A DNA stretch of 64,000 nt from Lentinus brumalis (GCA_001792895.1 MARA01000015.1:1-64000), one strand, 5' to 3'. Counted from the stretch's first letter, positions 42,636-53,969 are shown. Notes: generated from the sequence alone by a model not told the origin. Numbers and translations: made by a program.

Positions 42636-44211
42636 CACCCCAGGCAGGGGATCAGACCACCTCTCAGGTGGATTCCTTGTGCATGGGAAATCCTCCTGAG
42701 AGGACCCCTCCCCGCACGGACTTCCCGCACCCAGATCCAAATATGGCCTGGGCGCTATTGCCAATTCTGGGCTGTCCGCTGCCTTCGGGATGGGCGCCAT
42801 TGTCTCCGCGCCGCCGCCCGCCCTCCACCTCCGCTGCCTCCCTGCCCCGCGCGTTGTGGTGTCTCATTGTCATGTATATTACGCACACTCTGTAGACCAT
42901 TAGCAAGCGATTGAGTGATGCCAGAAGCCGATTTACTTGCCTGATAGCGTGAAATCATGGCCACGATCCAGAAGGTGACTTCAAACAACTTTCAGAATCA
43001 TTGGGTAAGTAACCTGGAAACTCGGATGTCCGTACCGACCGCTGCTCAGACGTCCGCTACGGACGTCTGGTCGCATGTCCGCTACGGACGTCTGGTCGCA
43101 TGTCCGCTACGGACGTCTGGTCGCACGTCCGCTTGCCTGTTCCTGGAGTTCACGGCGCTACACAGGTCCGGGAAGCATCCCCGATTTGGATTCTTGTCGG
43201 GGTTCGCGCCGCCTCGTCCGGGTGCGGATACCTGCTGTCAGCAGCCAATCAAAGCTCGGATATCAATCCTACTGAATGTTTTAGATTTCTGACATACCCT
43301 TCAGGCCCTCGGGAGCTGTAGCTGTGTGCCCATAAATATTTGGCAGGGCTATGGAGACCAGTTGTAGAGATACAGGTTGTTTTTGACAGTCTTCTTTGGG
43401 GTCTTTTGACATTGTGTACCTGTTCTGCCAGGAATGCATTATGAGTTCATATAGTGGAGTATACTGAAGTGCATACTCAGCGCATACCTTGTATATGTGC
43501 ACCTTCATTGTCCTCCTGCATGCAGAAACCAAGTCAGCATGAGACCTAGACTGCTTGGGACTTCACTGAAGCAACAACAGAGGTCATACCAATGAGAACA
43601 AGGTAGATATATGTTCTGGCTTTTTAGTAGAGCGCTTGGGCTGAATAGACGTGGTTCGCATTTTTACTTTCTGGTGTGTAGTACACCACCCTTTGTTGCT
43701 AGTATCATTCTGGCATTTCTATGAGCTCATGGTCGAAATTATAGGTCATTCAGACCAGAACTTAGCCCAAAAAACATACCAGTGTACAGGAGAATTTTGA
43801 GCGTCAACCCAAGAGGGTCCGGACGGATTTGGATGCCCGAGGTCCCTCCGGAGGTCCGGTCTGATGTCCCTACAGTCGTCCGGAGGTATGGTCAGTATGG
43901 ACGTCCGTGCAGACATTCCTGCACATGTACGAGCGTAGCCAAAAGCATTAAAAGTGAGTTGTAATTGACTGAACAACTTCAAGACGAGCTACAGAGCATA
44001 AAACACAAATGCGGCATAGGACACAGCTTCAGACGCCCGCGCGGTCGTAGGATGAGTGGTCGAAAAAGGCAAGCCACGAGGCTCCGGCACCCGGAGCCGA
44101 GGAATCTATTTTTAGGCACAAGCAGACGTCCGCAGAGGAGGGGTCCTCTCAGACCTATTTCCCATCTACAAAGTATCGGCCTGAGAGGCCCAGTCCTCCC
44201 CTGCCCTAGGT
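42636..44211. mobile_element. Inverted-repeat DNA transposon with 9-bp target duplication
   Basis: The left end (ACCCCAGGCAGGGGATCAG, then CCTCTCAGG, ATGGGAAAT and CTGAGAGGACCCCTCC) is matched in the same order by the reverse complement of the right end over about 80 bp. GCTCGTTGG flanks both sides (42627-42635 and 44212-44220). The ~1.58-kb interior is AT-richer and has no transposase. GGACGTCCG-like motifs cluster at 43025-43130 and 43800-43930. This organisation resembles the element at 22317 and suggests a Mutator-like, non-autonomous element; the exact termini are uncertain by about one base. Confidence 0.7.
43055..43130. repeat. 25-bp tandem repeat, 3 copies
   Basis: The unit GTCCGCTACGGACGTCTGG plus TCGCAT is repeated three times almost perfectly within the transposon. 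Each unit contains the palindrome-like CGGACGTC motif. Confidence 0.85.
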
Positions 44212-44220
44212 GCTCGTTGG

Positions 44221-44713
44221 TTGCGTCCGTGCAACGTGAACTCCTACGGTCGTCGTTCCGCAGAGACGACTGCGTCCTTGGATCATGTGCATGAAGCAGG
44301 ACGCATGTAGCGAGTACTCATGGTTCCGTATCCAGGATATAGACTCTTGCGTCGAAGTTCGTTGTCTCGTCGACACGGGCTGGACTCAATGACTCCTCCA
44401 TAATATCGATATCTACATCCAAATGTACGATGTCGGTGTGCGACGGCGTATACTAGCAGCCGATGCTGGTCACTACTCTACATGCCGACCTCCAGTACAC
44501 TCAAACCGCGTCCTCGCAGAGACGACAAACGTAACCGCCAAAGCTGACATAGCTCCGTGAAATAGAGCGTGACGTGGTCCATAGAGTGAGCGACATACTT
44601 ATGGGCTCCTGTACACGCCGCAGAGCTCTCTGACTCTGCTGTTTCTACGGCGGATGGTACTTAATGGTAAGTGACGCGCTCCTGGTTTGGAGTTCAGCAA
44701 CTCACCGATCGAA
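44221..44713. other. Short intergenic region
   Basis: No gene or repeat is supported between the transposon's right flank and the stop codon of the F-box gene on the minus strand. Confidence 0.4.
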
Positions 44714-46367
44714 TCACGTCTTCCATAGCTGTCGAACGAACGCCGAGTCATCCGCTTCGCCTGGTCGCCCTTTCGAAGCGCGAAGATTGCTCAATATGTG
44801 GAAGACACGGTCACAGAGCGCGGAGGAGTCAGGTGATCCTTTGCCGCACCCGTAAGGGTGCTCGTTAGTAAAGTCCAATCGGGGGAAAATCCGGTCGACG
44901 AGGGCTGCAAGCTTGGAAAGCTCGGCACCAGACAAGTTAGCCTTGTCCATGCTATTCCGGAAGGAGATGCGGCCGACGAGAGACTGCTCCATGCGCGGGA
45001 TGAAGTCCGGATCAGGGAGGTGCTGCACGTTCAGCTTCGGGAAGCTGAGATACTCCAACTGGGGACAGAGCGACGACAGGTGGAGGAGCGCAGGTAGAGT
45101 GATCGCCGGTGCGTCGTCGTGAGACCCGTTGGTGTAGACGGCCAAGCTGCGCAGCCTGGGCCATGCCGCAGCAAGGGAGGTGATGTCCTCGTCCGAGGGA
45201 GCGAACGGACAGTTCAACTCCTCCATGTTGCTGAGGAAAATCATGGGCCGAAGGAGAATGCCAAACGCCACGGATACAGCGTGTTTGTATGATGTTTGCA
45301 GCACCAACGAGGAGACCCCAGCAGCCACGCAACGTAACGTGTCCAGGAACTCCTCCAGCAATCGCAGATCCACCCTGGTGACGATGGGATTCTCCTGGTC
45401 AAGGAGCTCAAATCTACATCTGTGCAGACGTCGCGACTCTGAGACCATCTGTAGGGACTCATGTACGTAAGGAAGAGGACCGCGCAGATAGAGGATCTCC
45501 AGCGCGGTGAAGCCCCTTCGGCGACACGGTATGTGTGAGTGGGTGGTCGCCCCGAAAAAGACGTAGCAGCTGAGCTTCCGCAGACTCTTCAGGGTTGATA
45601 GTACCTGCATAGTGGGCTGATCTATACCATCTGTCCTAGTGTCGAGTATGCACAGGTCGGTCAAGGGTGCGATTGCTTGCAGATGGCGCGTCACCTGAGG
45701 AAGCGCACCGTGGATGTCAGGCCTCAGGGAGACCGTGGAAGACAGCGAGGCCAGGACGGTATTGACAAGGCCGCGTGAGTGGGAGAATCTCCTCGATGAG
45801 ATGATGAGGTCGAGTTCAAGGACGCGTATAGATGGCGAAAGGACGAGGAGACACAACGAGGGGACTCCGGGGCGGACCGTCACGACAAGCTCAAGCCGCC
45901 GCAGGAGTGGGAACAGCGGCTCTCCGTTGAGTCTCTCCGCGACAGCGAGCCATGTGGCACGCCGTGTTGGATCGAGTTCAAGCTCGTCGACCGCCCGCAA
46001 CTCGCGCACTAGTCGGGCATATTTCCGGAGTCTGCGCCAAGCGGACTCATGAATGACATGATCGACATCCGAATCACGCAGGTGCTAGTGCAGTGCTATC
46101 AGTGTCGATAGTTTGTGCATACGTCGGTCGACTTACTGGGTACGTCAAGATGTCCAGGACTGGATCAACGGTGTCGAGCGATCGCCAGAGGTAGCCCAAT
46201 GCGCATTCAGATAGCGCTGAATTGACCGTGGCACAAGCAGCGAGCGCAGATCGCAGCTCCGCCGCTCTATTTCTGTCGTCTGGATCCCTACGATCTTGCC
46301 GATTGAGAGCAAAGTGTCGGAAAATCTCGAGGAGAACGTCCTCGTGAGAGAGCGCGCGGGAGGTCAT
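44714..46367 (-). CDS. F-box/LRR-like protein (gene B)
   Basis: Two exons, 46367-46137 and 46084-44714, with a 52-bp phase-0 intron (GTAAGT to CACTAG), give 533 aa. Exon 1 is the F-box-like domain: MTSRALSHEDVLLEIFRHFA, then CATVNSALSECALGYLWRSLD. Exon 2 begins HLRDSDVDHVIHESAWRRLR and carries LRR-like segments (LRRLELVVTV, SIRVLELDLI, LKSLRKLSCYVFF, WPRLRSLAVYTN and CPQLEYLSFPKLNVQHLPD). It is closely related to genes A (21793), C (50158) and D (57713), and both intron position and exon 2 opening are conserved. Frames are open throughout, so it is likely functional. Such proteins are expected to act as substrate adaptors of SCF ubiquitin ligases; the target is unknown. Confidence 0.82.
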
Positions 46368-46373
46368 GCCAAT

Positions 46374-46776
46374 CTACTCATCGTGCGAGTCGTCATTCAG
46401 CCTGGTGTTTTGGGACGCTTTTACTCGCTTACTTTCCGGTGAGTTGACCTGACCGACAAGCTTGGCAAGAGAGCGTGACGGTTTGAGTGAAAGAGTGAAG
46501 TACTTCTCCGGGCGGTGCAGTGCACTGCTTGAGGCGGTTGGATTTACGGCCCGAGCGTCCGGTTCTCTGGCAGTGTAGTGCTCATCTGGTGGGTCGGACT
46601 CGTCGATAATCCACGTCACCAGCGGGAGAGATGGGGATGACAGCAGAAGAGGACTCTGTTATCGCGGGATCCATGTCGTCGAGAGCAGACACGCGAAGAG
46701 AGGCGAGCTTCAGCCCGACTTGAGCCACAAACGCGTCCGTAAGATTCGCACGCCCCATGCTGCCTCCTCCCGTCAC
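46374..46776 (-). pseudogene. Possible FunK1-core remnant facing family X (copy G)
   Basis: The minus strand from about 46758 (ATGGGGCGTGCGAATCTTAC) shares with the start regions of copies B and F the run GCGT.TGTGGCT and the exact GCGTGTCTGCTCTCGACGAC that stands just before the ATG of copy B. An ATG follows at the same place (MDPAITESSSAVIPISPAG, then RRVRPTR). Beyond this the frame stops, and a separate frame ends at 46374, only seven bases before the start of F-box gene B. No HGDIN exon is visible. Homology of the flanking region is convincing; that of the coding part is tentative. Confidence 0.42.
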
Positions 46777-46860
46777 TCCTCGCTCTCCGCTGCCTCCACC
46801 TGCTTAAGTGCTTTTATGAACCCTGTGTGATCGGTCGACAATATTTCGGATGGCGATTGT

Positions 46861-47590
46861 CTAGGTCGCGTCGCTCCAGTCGCTCGTCCAGCCCACCTTC
46901 TGGCAACTGAGCTCAAGATCGACTTCCTCCGCCTCTCGGACGATACGCAGTTGGTCACCGCGACATAGACCTCTGGACACATTGTCAAGGATATGGAGAC
47001 CTCGCAGGAACCCCGCACTCGGGTGCCGTCTCGCCCTTGGTCGGGACACGTTCCAGCCTGCACCCGTACGTGCCTCCTCCGTCATCTTCATCCGGCGGTA
47101 TTGATTTCGTTACTCAAAGTTATGCAGGACACGGTCTCTACGCCTGGTGTGTCCATGAACCTCGAACGCGTACAAGGATGCACTCCTCAACTCGGCCCCT
47201 GACGATACTTGGGAGAGCCGTCGACAAGTCTACCGTGCGATCCTCAACTTGGAGGCGGGGAGGACCCTGTCGGCGGACGAACTGCCCCTGTCACTGAAAG
47301 CGATAGCCTTCAAGTGCTCACTATTGGCGGTCCGTACACGTCAGATTGTCATTAAGACCCGTCCATTGAGACCCGTCGGAGATCTCTTTGTCGGCCGTCT
47401 TCTCCAGAGAACTACGTGTATTGCTGCCCGTAGCCGCCTGTGCCATGCAAACGGCTGGGGCTCCGGGAGTACGCAGAGCTTATTCATGATGGAGACGATC
47501 GTTGTTCTTGGAGGCCCGCAGGACAAGGTGCGCGACTCTACGTGCACTTCACAGTCGACTGATGCTGACGAGCAGAAATCAACTATTTGA
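46861..47590 (+). pseudogene. Family X remnant (copy 3)
   Basis: LVQPTF and ELKIDFLRLSDDTQLVTAT (46880-46970) correspond to LVQPAF and ELKIDVLRIFDDAQPLTAT of copy 1, again in shifted frames with stops. A donor-like GTACGTGCCTCC follows at 47064. A later open stretch, 47167-47590, reads KDALLNSAPDDTWESRRQVY and LSADELPLSLKAIAFKCSLL and may be a real downstream exon. Its product is unknown. Confidence 0.5.
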
Positions 47591-47693
47591 TGCATGTCCA
47601 TAGTGAGCTTTCTGGCTACACATGTACACATTGGAACGACTTTGCAAGTCCTATTGTGCCTCCCGCTGCTCTACTACGCCGTCTTCCAGCCTA

Positions 47694-49217
47694 TCAACAC
47701 GAAAGAGTAAGCCTACCGTCCATCTGCGCCCACCACCGCACCCTCGCCGCGTTCCACGCATTCCGCCGCTCGTCCAGACACCTCTCGCACCATCGCTTCC
47801 GCAGCTCCGCCGACCGGTTGTCCAGCAATTGCAGGGCAGCAAACGGATCCTCCGCTCCCTTCTCCACGAACTGGCACCACGTCAAATACCACTCTCGCTC
47901 CCGCTCCCGACCCGCCGTCTTGACGCACCACTCGGCCTTGCCTCTCCCTTCCAAACGACTCTTGCATGCCGTGTCGTTTGCTGGCCCGTGCCTCTCCTCC
48001 CCGTCCTCAGGCACGTACTCGACCGGACACGGTGGTGTGCAAACCAGCGTCCGCCACTCGCGCTGCAGCCACTCCCGCGCCACGTACAGCTTCAGCACCT
48101 CCGCCTCGCGCAGCACGTCGACAACAAGCTGTCCGGTGCACTGCAGCATCGCTCCCATGTTCGCCCAGAACCGCGGGTCCGCCAGGATCCGGTACGCGGC
48201 GCACTTGATGAGCCCGGGAATGCCGTGCTCGCGCGCGAACACGATGACCCCGATCGCTGTCTTGTGGGGATCCGTTTCGCCCGGCTGTGGCGCTCGAGCT
48301 GGAGGCGGCACGTCCTGCTGGTAGCGAGAACAGAGCTCGTTGGAGGCGGACGGGCCGACGTCGGTGTGCTCGCCGAGCAGCCGCGCGGTGCGCATGAGCG
48401 AGATTAGCTCCGTGTCTGGCAGCTTCGTCATGAGCTGAGGACTGTGTACTATCGCGTCAGTCTCGACATCCAGTCTACGTCCGTACGGAGGGACATACCG
48501 ATCGTCGTAGTACAGAATCAGCAAGAACCACTCAAAGTGCAGCGCGCCGACCCCGAGGGCAGCCAAGTTCTGGCCGAGCACGGGACATCCCTCCACGACC
48601 TCCGTCCCTCGCGCACCGCGCCGGGGTAGGGAACGTCCAGGAGGGCCCGGCGGAGACGTGTGCACTTGATCCCGAGCCGCGCGCGTTTGATCTTGAAGAG
48701 CGTCCGCTCGACACGCAGCACGATGTCTCCGTCGGCCTGCCAGTGCCTCTCTGATCGGGGGTGCACCGGCTGCTGGGCCGTGGTGTGTCTCTGCACGCCG
48801 TGGTCGCGTTCTTCTGAGCCCCAGATATGGAGCTGGGGCATCGGGCGGCCATGTTTCTGCTTCTGCGTCTGCCCCGTCTCTGCTTTGTGGGGAGTCTTGG
48901 TGTGGGATGCACCGTCGAGGGCGCGGGTGCTGCTGGTCCGGGCGGTCTGCTCATCGCGCTCGTCAGCAACCTGAGCCCTCTTCACTCGCTAAACGCACCT
49001 CATCACGAACGACTTCCCGCTCCACGTCCATCCCATCGTCGTCATCGTGGTCGAGCTCATCGAGCTCATTCTCCTCTTCCTCATACTTCATCGGGTCGGG
49101 CTCCGGGAGAGTGGCGATGCTCGGCATATCAGAGAATCTGAGTGGCGTGTGCATGTGCTGATGCGCCGGGCCGCCGTCGAGGGTAGGACAATGATAGGAG
49201 GAGCCTGAGGCGACCAT
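47694..49217 (-). pseudogene. BTB/POZ gene copy B, frameshifted
   Basis: The start MVASGSSYHCPTLDGG at 49217 and the acidic stretch EEEENELDELDHDDDDGMD align with BTB copy A. Near 48975 the reading moves to another frame (AQVADERDEQTARTSSTRAL). The BTB core ADGDIVLRVERTLFKIKRAR continues in it, and near 48610 one G is missing from the GGGACGGAGG context, so the rest (GTEVVEGCPVLGQNL, then FEWFLLILY) is in a third frame. The intron (GTATGTCC to ACACAG) and exon 2 to the stop at 47694 are well preserved. Two indels in an otherwise close paralog mean a recent pseudogene or, less likely, two sequence errors. Confidence 0.72.
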
Positions 49218-49304
49218 CGTCGAGTGAGTCGGTCGAGAGATCTGCGTGTGTGTGGGCGTGTCAGTGCTGACGCGGGTTGCGAAGTGCTTATTTTGAGGAG
49301 GGCT

Positions 49305-49375
49305 CACTGTGTATATAGCCCGGCCGAAGCATTGTCCGCGCTGCTGAGGACGGCCAATGCGCCGCGCGGCGTGGT
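49305..49375 (-). promoter_or_regulatory. Conserved BTB-gene promoter, copy B
   Basis: On the minus strand GCGCATTGGCCGTCCTC (complement of CCAAT at 49354-49358) is followed by GCTTCGGCCGGGCTATATAC, about 100 bp before the ATG at 49217. It matches the block before BTB copy A. Confidence 0.5.
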
Positions 49376-50157
49376 CCTTGGTTTCTGCTGCGTGGTCTTG
49401 TCTTTCAAAATTTGGGCCCTCGCACAACAATGCAGCCGCAGGGAGGCGTGGAGCTCGAGGCAGAACCTATGAGACTCGAAGGCGAGCTTGATGGAACCAA
49501 CTCCGGTGTCAATGCGGGCGCGCCTATGTAGACACGAAGGACAATGCGTTGACGTTCTCCGTGATATCCAGAAGCTTGTACGTATCTGCCTACAATGTAT
49601 ATACTACCAGACGCTCTTCTCCGACATACATATCGCGAGGTCCTTGTTCTCCGACAGACAAGCCACTCGTCTCCGTTGGGCTTTGCGCAAGTGCTCGAAC
49701 CTGATCGACGCCACTCGCAAGCCCGATACGGTACACCCTTGCGTGACACCGTACACGACATGCAACGAGTAGCGACGACTCATGATGAGCGATATCACGG
49801 TGCTCAGTGGAGAGAAATTGGGAACGCAGTCAGCGGAGGAAGGCGTATACTGGTCGGCGTGCGACGACAGGGATCTGGCTCTGGAGCTCATGCGGAACGG
49901 GATGCACGTTACGTTCGTCGAAATAGGTCCAAGAGATAGGTACTAGAATCATGATGCTAAGTACAGAGGAACGGGAGTACGCGTGTAGACGACAATGCGA
50001 CGTTGATGATGTATAGTGCTGGACGACACTGAGGCTATATTGTGACACGTCAACTCCGAACGTCCTCAAACGAAGCTGCCATGACGAACGTACCATATCG
50101 ATCCTGCATGCGTAGACCTCGGAATCGCTGCACAGGGTGATGCCAACCTCCGAACAT
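49376..50157. other. Intergenic region
   Basis: The left part (49450-49750) resembles the region upstream of BTB copy A near 25400-25800. No gene is supported in the remainder. Confidence 0.4.
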
Positions 50158-51743
50158 TCAATCCGCCTCCGAACCACCGTGCCTTGACGCCCGGAGGGTT
50201 GTCAGTGGCTCGAGCACCTCAGGTGGCAGGCGGGACGTCCCCTGCGCGTCCGGCGCGATGACTAGATAGGGACACATTCGATCGATGAGACGTGGCAGTA
50301 TCCAGACGTCGGCGGGGGACATGTAGCCCTTGACTCGGACTTTGTCGAATTTCACACGTTGAACGCGCGACTACTCCATACGGGGGACAGAGGACGGATC
50401 CGGAAGGTCCCGGGCCCATGCATGCAGATGGCGGAACAGGATGGACTCTAAACGGGGACAGCGGAGAGCGAGGTCGAGGAGCGCGGCCACGGAGATGCCT
50501 GCGTCTGAGCGGCTGTATCCTCCTTCGTGGAGCTTCAGCACCCGGAGGTCGGGCCAGGCGGTGGCGAACGGAGAGATATCGCGGTCCGAGAGCGTCACTA
50601 GTAGCGAACTAGACTTGAACCGACAGATCAGTTCCTGCAAATCGTGGAGTGAGAGTACAGGCTCACGGAGTTCTGCAAGACCGAGAGACGTAGGTGTGTA
50701 GACCAAACAATCCAGGTGCAGCCACAACGAAATTATTCCGACAGCTGCGTGACGAAGGCTATCGAGGAATGTCGTAAGCCGTTGTACGTTGACGCTCATG
50801 AGGATGATGATCTTCAAGCGGCGTAGATGCGAGGATGCCACCATCTGCAGGGCCCCCTCTATATCAGGGAGAGACCCGCCGGTCATGCAGAAGGATTCCA
50901 GTGCGGCGAAGCCCCCTCGACAGGACACATGCGAGTCCATGTCTTCAATCCGGACGTCGCCGCTCAGCTCTCGTAGATTGGCCAGCGCAGAGAGCATTTT
51001 CATTGCGAAATAGCTCATAGGAAGCTGCTCATAGGAAGTCAGCACATCGAGTTCGCGCAGTGCTCCCTACCGTCCGATATGACGCGTCACTTCGGGTGAA
51101 GATGTCGCCGGTCCATGGGGCTGCGGAACACAGGGAGACCAAGAGATCGTTGTCAAACGTAGCAGTGTTGAAACGTTTGGACCATTCTGGATGCGTGGTC
51201 TCCAGGACCAACGTGCGTATGGATGGCGAGAAGGCGAGGAGATATGCAGGGGGTTTTGAGACATTAATCGCGACTTCGAGGCGCTGGAGGGAGGGGAACC
51301 ACGGCTCTCCGTTCAGCTTTGCTGCGAGAGCGAGCCATATAGAGTGGAATCGCGAGTAGCAGTTGGTCTTCGTGTGCGCTTCAACTCGCGCACGAGTACA
51401 GTGTATCTCTGGAGCCTGCACTACGCGGATTCGTCGATACTGTCGGAGCCTTCGTGCTATTGCATTCCTATTAGACCTTCCTCAGTAAAACCGAAGGTCG
51501 ACTCACATTACTATTATGCGCTAGGATCTTCATGACCGGCGTTATGTTGTCGAGCACTCGCCAAAGGAAAGGCAGAGCGCATTCGGACATGATGCGGTTG
51601 GCGGTAGCGCAAGCTGCGATCGCGCACCGCAGCTCTCTTCTCTGGTACAATTCGTATGCATCACAGTTCTGGGGCTTCCAGTCGGGGGCAAGGTGGAAGA
51701 AGATCTCATATAGGTCTTCACAAACTACGGCGCGCGAGGCCAT
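50158..51743 (-). pseudogene. F-box/LRR-like gene C, multiple lesions
   Basis: Exon 1 from 51743 (MASRAVVCEDLYEIFFHLAP...CALPFLWRVLD) and the GTGAGT donor match gene D. In exon 2 a TAG stands where gene D has TGG (about 51420), and the frame then slips before LAAKLNGEPWFPSLQRLEV. It slips again near 51045, before LTSYEQLPMSYFAMKMLSAL. A TAG replaces the CAG of the MEQSRVQ motif near 50374. Sequence similarity to gene D continues to the same C-terminus (PPEVLEPLTTLRASRHGGSE). The gene is clearly dead but recent. Confidence 0.82.
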
Positions 51744-52142
51744 CTGAGAGCGAAGCGGGCGAGTGAGTTCAAGCGATCACCAGTCTGCAGAACATACCTG
51801 CCCGTTGTATCGATGAACTTATCAACTTTGGTCTCGCCTAAAGTCACCGTATGAGCGGGAGAGGCAAGGCAGGAGGAGGCGTACTAGTATTTACGTAACA
51901 ATTGTGTCTTGTTGCCGGACCACAAACTCATATTGATGTTCCTTATGCCAGTTTACTTACCGTGCACTCCGGCCTACTCCGGCTTTCTCTCCCTTCTCCT
52001 CCAGCTTTGTTTCTGACTCTACACTGACTTCACCCTTCTTACGGTTCTTGCTCTTGTGCCGAGCGTTCGACGGAAACTTGGCACCTCTGGGCAGCATATC
52101 CAGCTTCGGACTTATAGATCTTCTCTCTTCATCGTCACCGCC
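51744..52142. promoter_or_regulatory. Divergent promoter region between F-box gene C and the kinase-like fragment
   Basis: The two starts (51743 minus, 52143 plus) are 400 bp apart. The same head-to-head arrangement is found at 57250-57712 with a 463-bp gap. No individual binding site can be named with confidence. Confidence 0.4.
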
Positions 52143-52700
52143 ATGCCTACCGTCGAGCTCACCTATTGCAACGAACATATCAAGAACACCAGAGGCGTGT
52201 ATACTGTGCATGCAGACGAGGACGGCGCCGTCGGCAATGTCCTGGAGAAGATATGGGATAAGCATCCAGTCCAGCTTCGTGGGCGATGGCCAATGTAGGA
52301 TAGAGTCGGACTCGCGGGGCTTGGTTCCCTTGGTACGTCCACACAGACTCGAGCTGCTGCAGCATTGACTTCAGTAGAGAATTTCGGTACCTCTCTCGGA
52401 TGAAGATGACCTGGCAGCGATGTCTGCATGAACTCAGGACGGCGTCGACGCGAACAGCGCTCCATTTCTGTGTCCGCCATGCAGCAGCGTACAAGCCTTG
52501 TCGGCTATGAGCTGCGCGTGGACCTCACGGACAGCGGCTCTCATGCGAACATAGTCGGAGCAGGTGAGTACTCGTTTCGGGCAGTCAAGCTGTTTGCGGG
52601 AAAATTGCGGTTCGACGACGTGCATGCGAAAATGATAACAGCGTACGCTGGACGCCTCAGCCGCGTGCTCGTCCACCCTTTACGTTGCCGTATGAGGCTT
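52143..52700 (+). pseudogene. 5' fragment of a kinase-like gene
   Basis: The ATG at 52143 opens MPTVELTYCNEHI, then AVGNVLEKIWDKHPVQL, closely matching the gene starting at 57249 on the minus strand. After RWP a few extra bases shift the frame and a TAG follows. The continuation (LVRPHRLELLQ, then VGYELRVDLTDSG near 52500) is out of frame, and the kinase-like C-terminal part is absent. It is a truncated copy in inverted orientation relative to the 55.2-57.2 kb gene. Confidence 0.65.
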
Positions 52701-53252
52701 GTGAGCCCAAATGGCATCCACGAGGGGGGACCGAGTGTCCGAAAGATAGACCAGCCATCTCGCCTCTGAGTCTTCGTCACGGCACGACGAGTCAAAGCGT
52801 CGACGAACTCCCTCGCGGCCGACTTACATCATCTCCATGCTCGCGTCGATCGGCCAGCTCAGTACGCTTAAACTTCCGGATGATCCAGCAATCAATCTCG
52901 CCGCGCCGCTCTGCACGGGTTGACTTTGACTAGGCGGGCGAGGATGGGTGTGGCTGAATGTGAGGGACGATATCGATTAGGCTGAAGGTGCTGGACCTGG
53001 AGGACCGATACATATGCAGCACGATCTGGAGATGCTGAGTATCTGGCGCGATTCGACATGGCAAATCACGTCAATTCTACTTCGTTCCGTATGTCAGTGA
53101 TATGGCTGCCTGCGTACGTCAAGCCTAGCTACGTATGTGCATACCCTTCTGCCTCTTCATGATGTTGCACCACGTCGGCCTGCTCGCCCTTCAATCCAAC
53201 CCCTCGCTCTGACTCCAAGCTCTAAAGAACTTGAACACTCGCCTCTCATGCT
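52701..53252. other. Intergenic region
   Basis: No gene, repeat or RNA structure was recognised. Confidence 0.4.
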
Positions 53253-53969
53253 TCACCACCGCGCCCCCGGACCCATAACCTTCTCCCTCCCCTCCGTGCT
53301 CGTCGCCGCCCGAAACTCCTCCGTCTCAAACGCATCCAACGACTCCCACTCGTGTATCGCGAGGTACTTGCCCGGCGCCGCGCGCGGCATCGCACCCGTG
53401 TCCGACACGACGCTCGTGCCCTGCACGCTCAGCACGCTGTGCGCGACGAACCGCCGTGTGCGCACCCACCCGGGCACGCGCGCGAGCATCGGGACGTGCT
53501 CGCCGTCGTACCACGCATTCAGCGCGGCCTCCGCAGATGGATCGTCCCGGATCGTCAGCTCGACGACGCTCACGTACGCCCCGTGCTTCGACTCTGGCAC
53601 CCTAGGAGCGGCGACGGGCGGGAGCGGGGTGTAGATGCGGCGGTCGAGGAACTCGAGGCGCGCGAGGACGGAGAGCTCGTGCGGGCTGCGGGAGGTCGCG
53701 AGCGCGACGTAGGGCTGCTCGAGGACCGCGCTCGGGGAGGAGAGCGTGTAGAGGGCGAGGTGGTGCGGGGTCTTGGCGTCCGCGGCGGTCCAGCGGGTGC
53801 AGGCGAGGAAGAGCGGGCCGGCGGGGCCGCGGAGGTTCATGCGGAGGGGGATGTGCTCGTTGTTGTACCAGTCTTCGAACTCGTCTTCGGGGATGGCGGT
53901 GCCGCGTTCGGTGTAGACGAAGAGCAGGCCGGTGGTGGGCGAGGGCCCGGAGACGGTGTTTGTGGACAT
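53253..53969 (-). CDS. EthD-like dimeric alpha-beta barrel protein
   Basis: A single uninterrupted frame of 238 aa starts at the ATG at 53969. Two related halves each carry the typical helix entry of EthD-like proteins: EDWYNNEHIPLRM (residues ~29-41) and NAWYDGEHVPMLARVPGW (~152-169). Each is preceded by a beta strand (LLFVYTERG, YVSVVELTI) and followed by another (YLAIHEW near residue 210). This fits a tandem ferredoxin-like fold of the dimeric alpha-beta barrel superfamily. Many such fungal proteins have no proven reaction and some relate to small-molecule degradation. No signal peptide is present. It is GC-rich and intact. It is one of the few single-copy genes here and lies between the arms of an inverted duplication. 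Confidence 0.75.
   Translation of the reverse strand: MSTNTVSGPSPTTGLLFVYTERGTAIPEDEFEDWYNNEHIPLRMNLRGPAGPLFLACTRWTAADAKTPHHLALYTLSSPSAVLEQPYVALATSRSPHELSVLARLEFLDRRIYTPLPPVAAPRVPESKHGAYVSVVELTIRDDPSAEAALNAWYDGEHVPMLARVPGWVRTRRFVAHSVLSVQGTSVVSDTGAMPRAAPGKYLAIHEWESLDAFETEEFRAATSTEGREKVMGPGARW

Noticed and set aside
43746..44294. Small genes in the right half of the 42.6-44.2 kb transposon
   Set aside because: The frames are short, rich in Arg/Ser/Pro and overlap the inverted terminal repeats. No transposase motif is visible.
49488..50177. Short frames on both strands between BTB copy B and F-box gene C
   Set aside because: None has a splice-linked partner, motif or paralog in the window.
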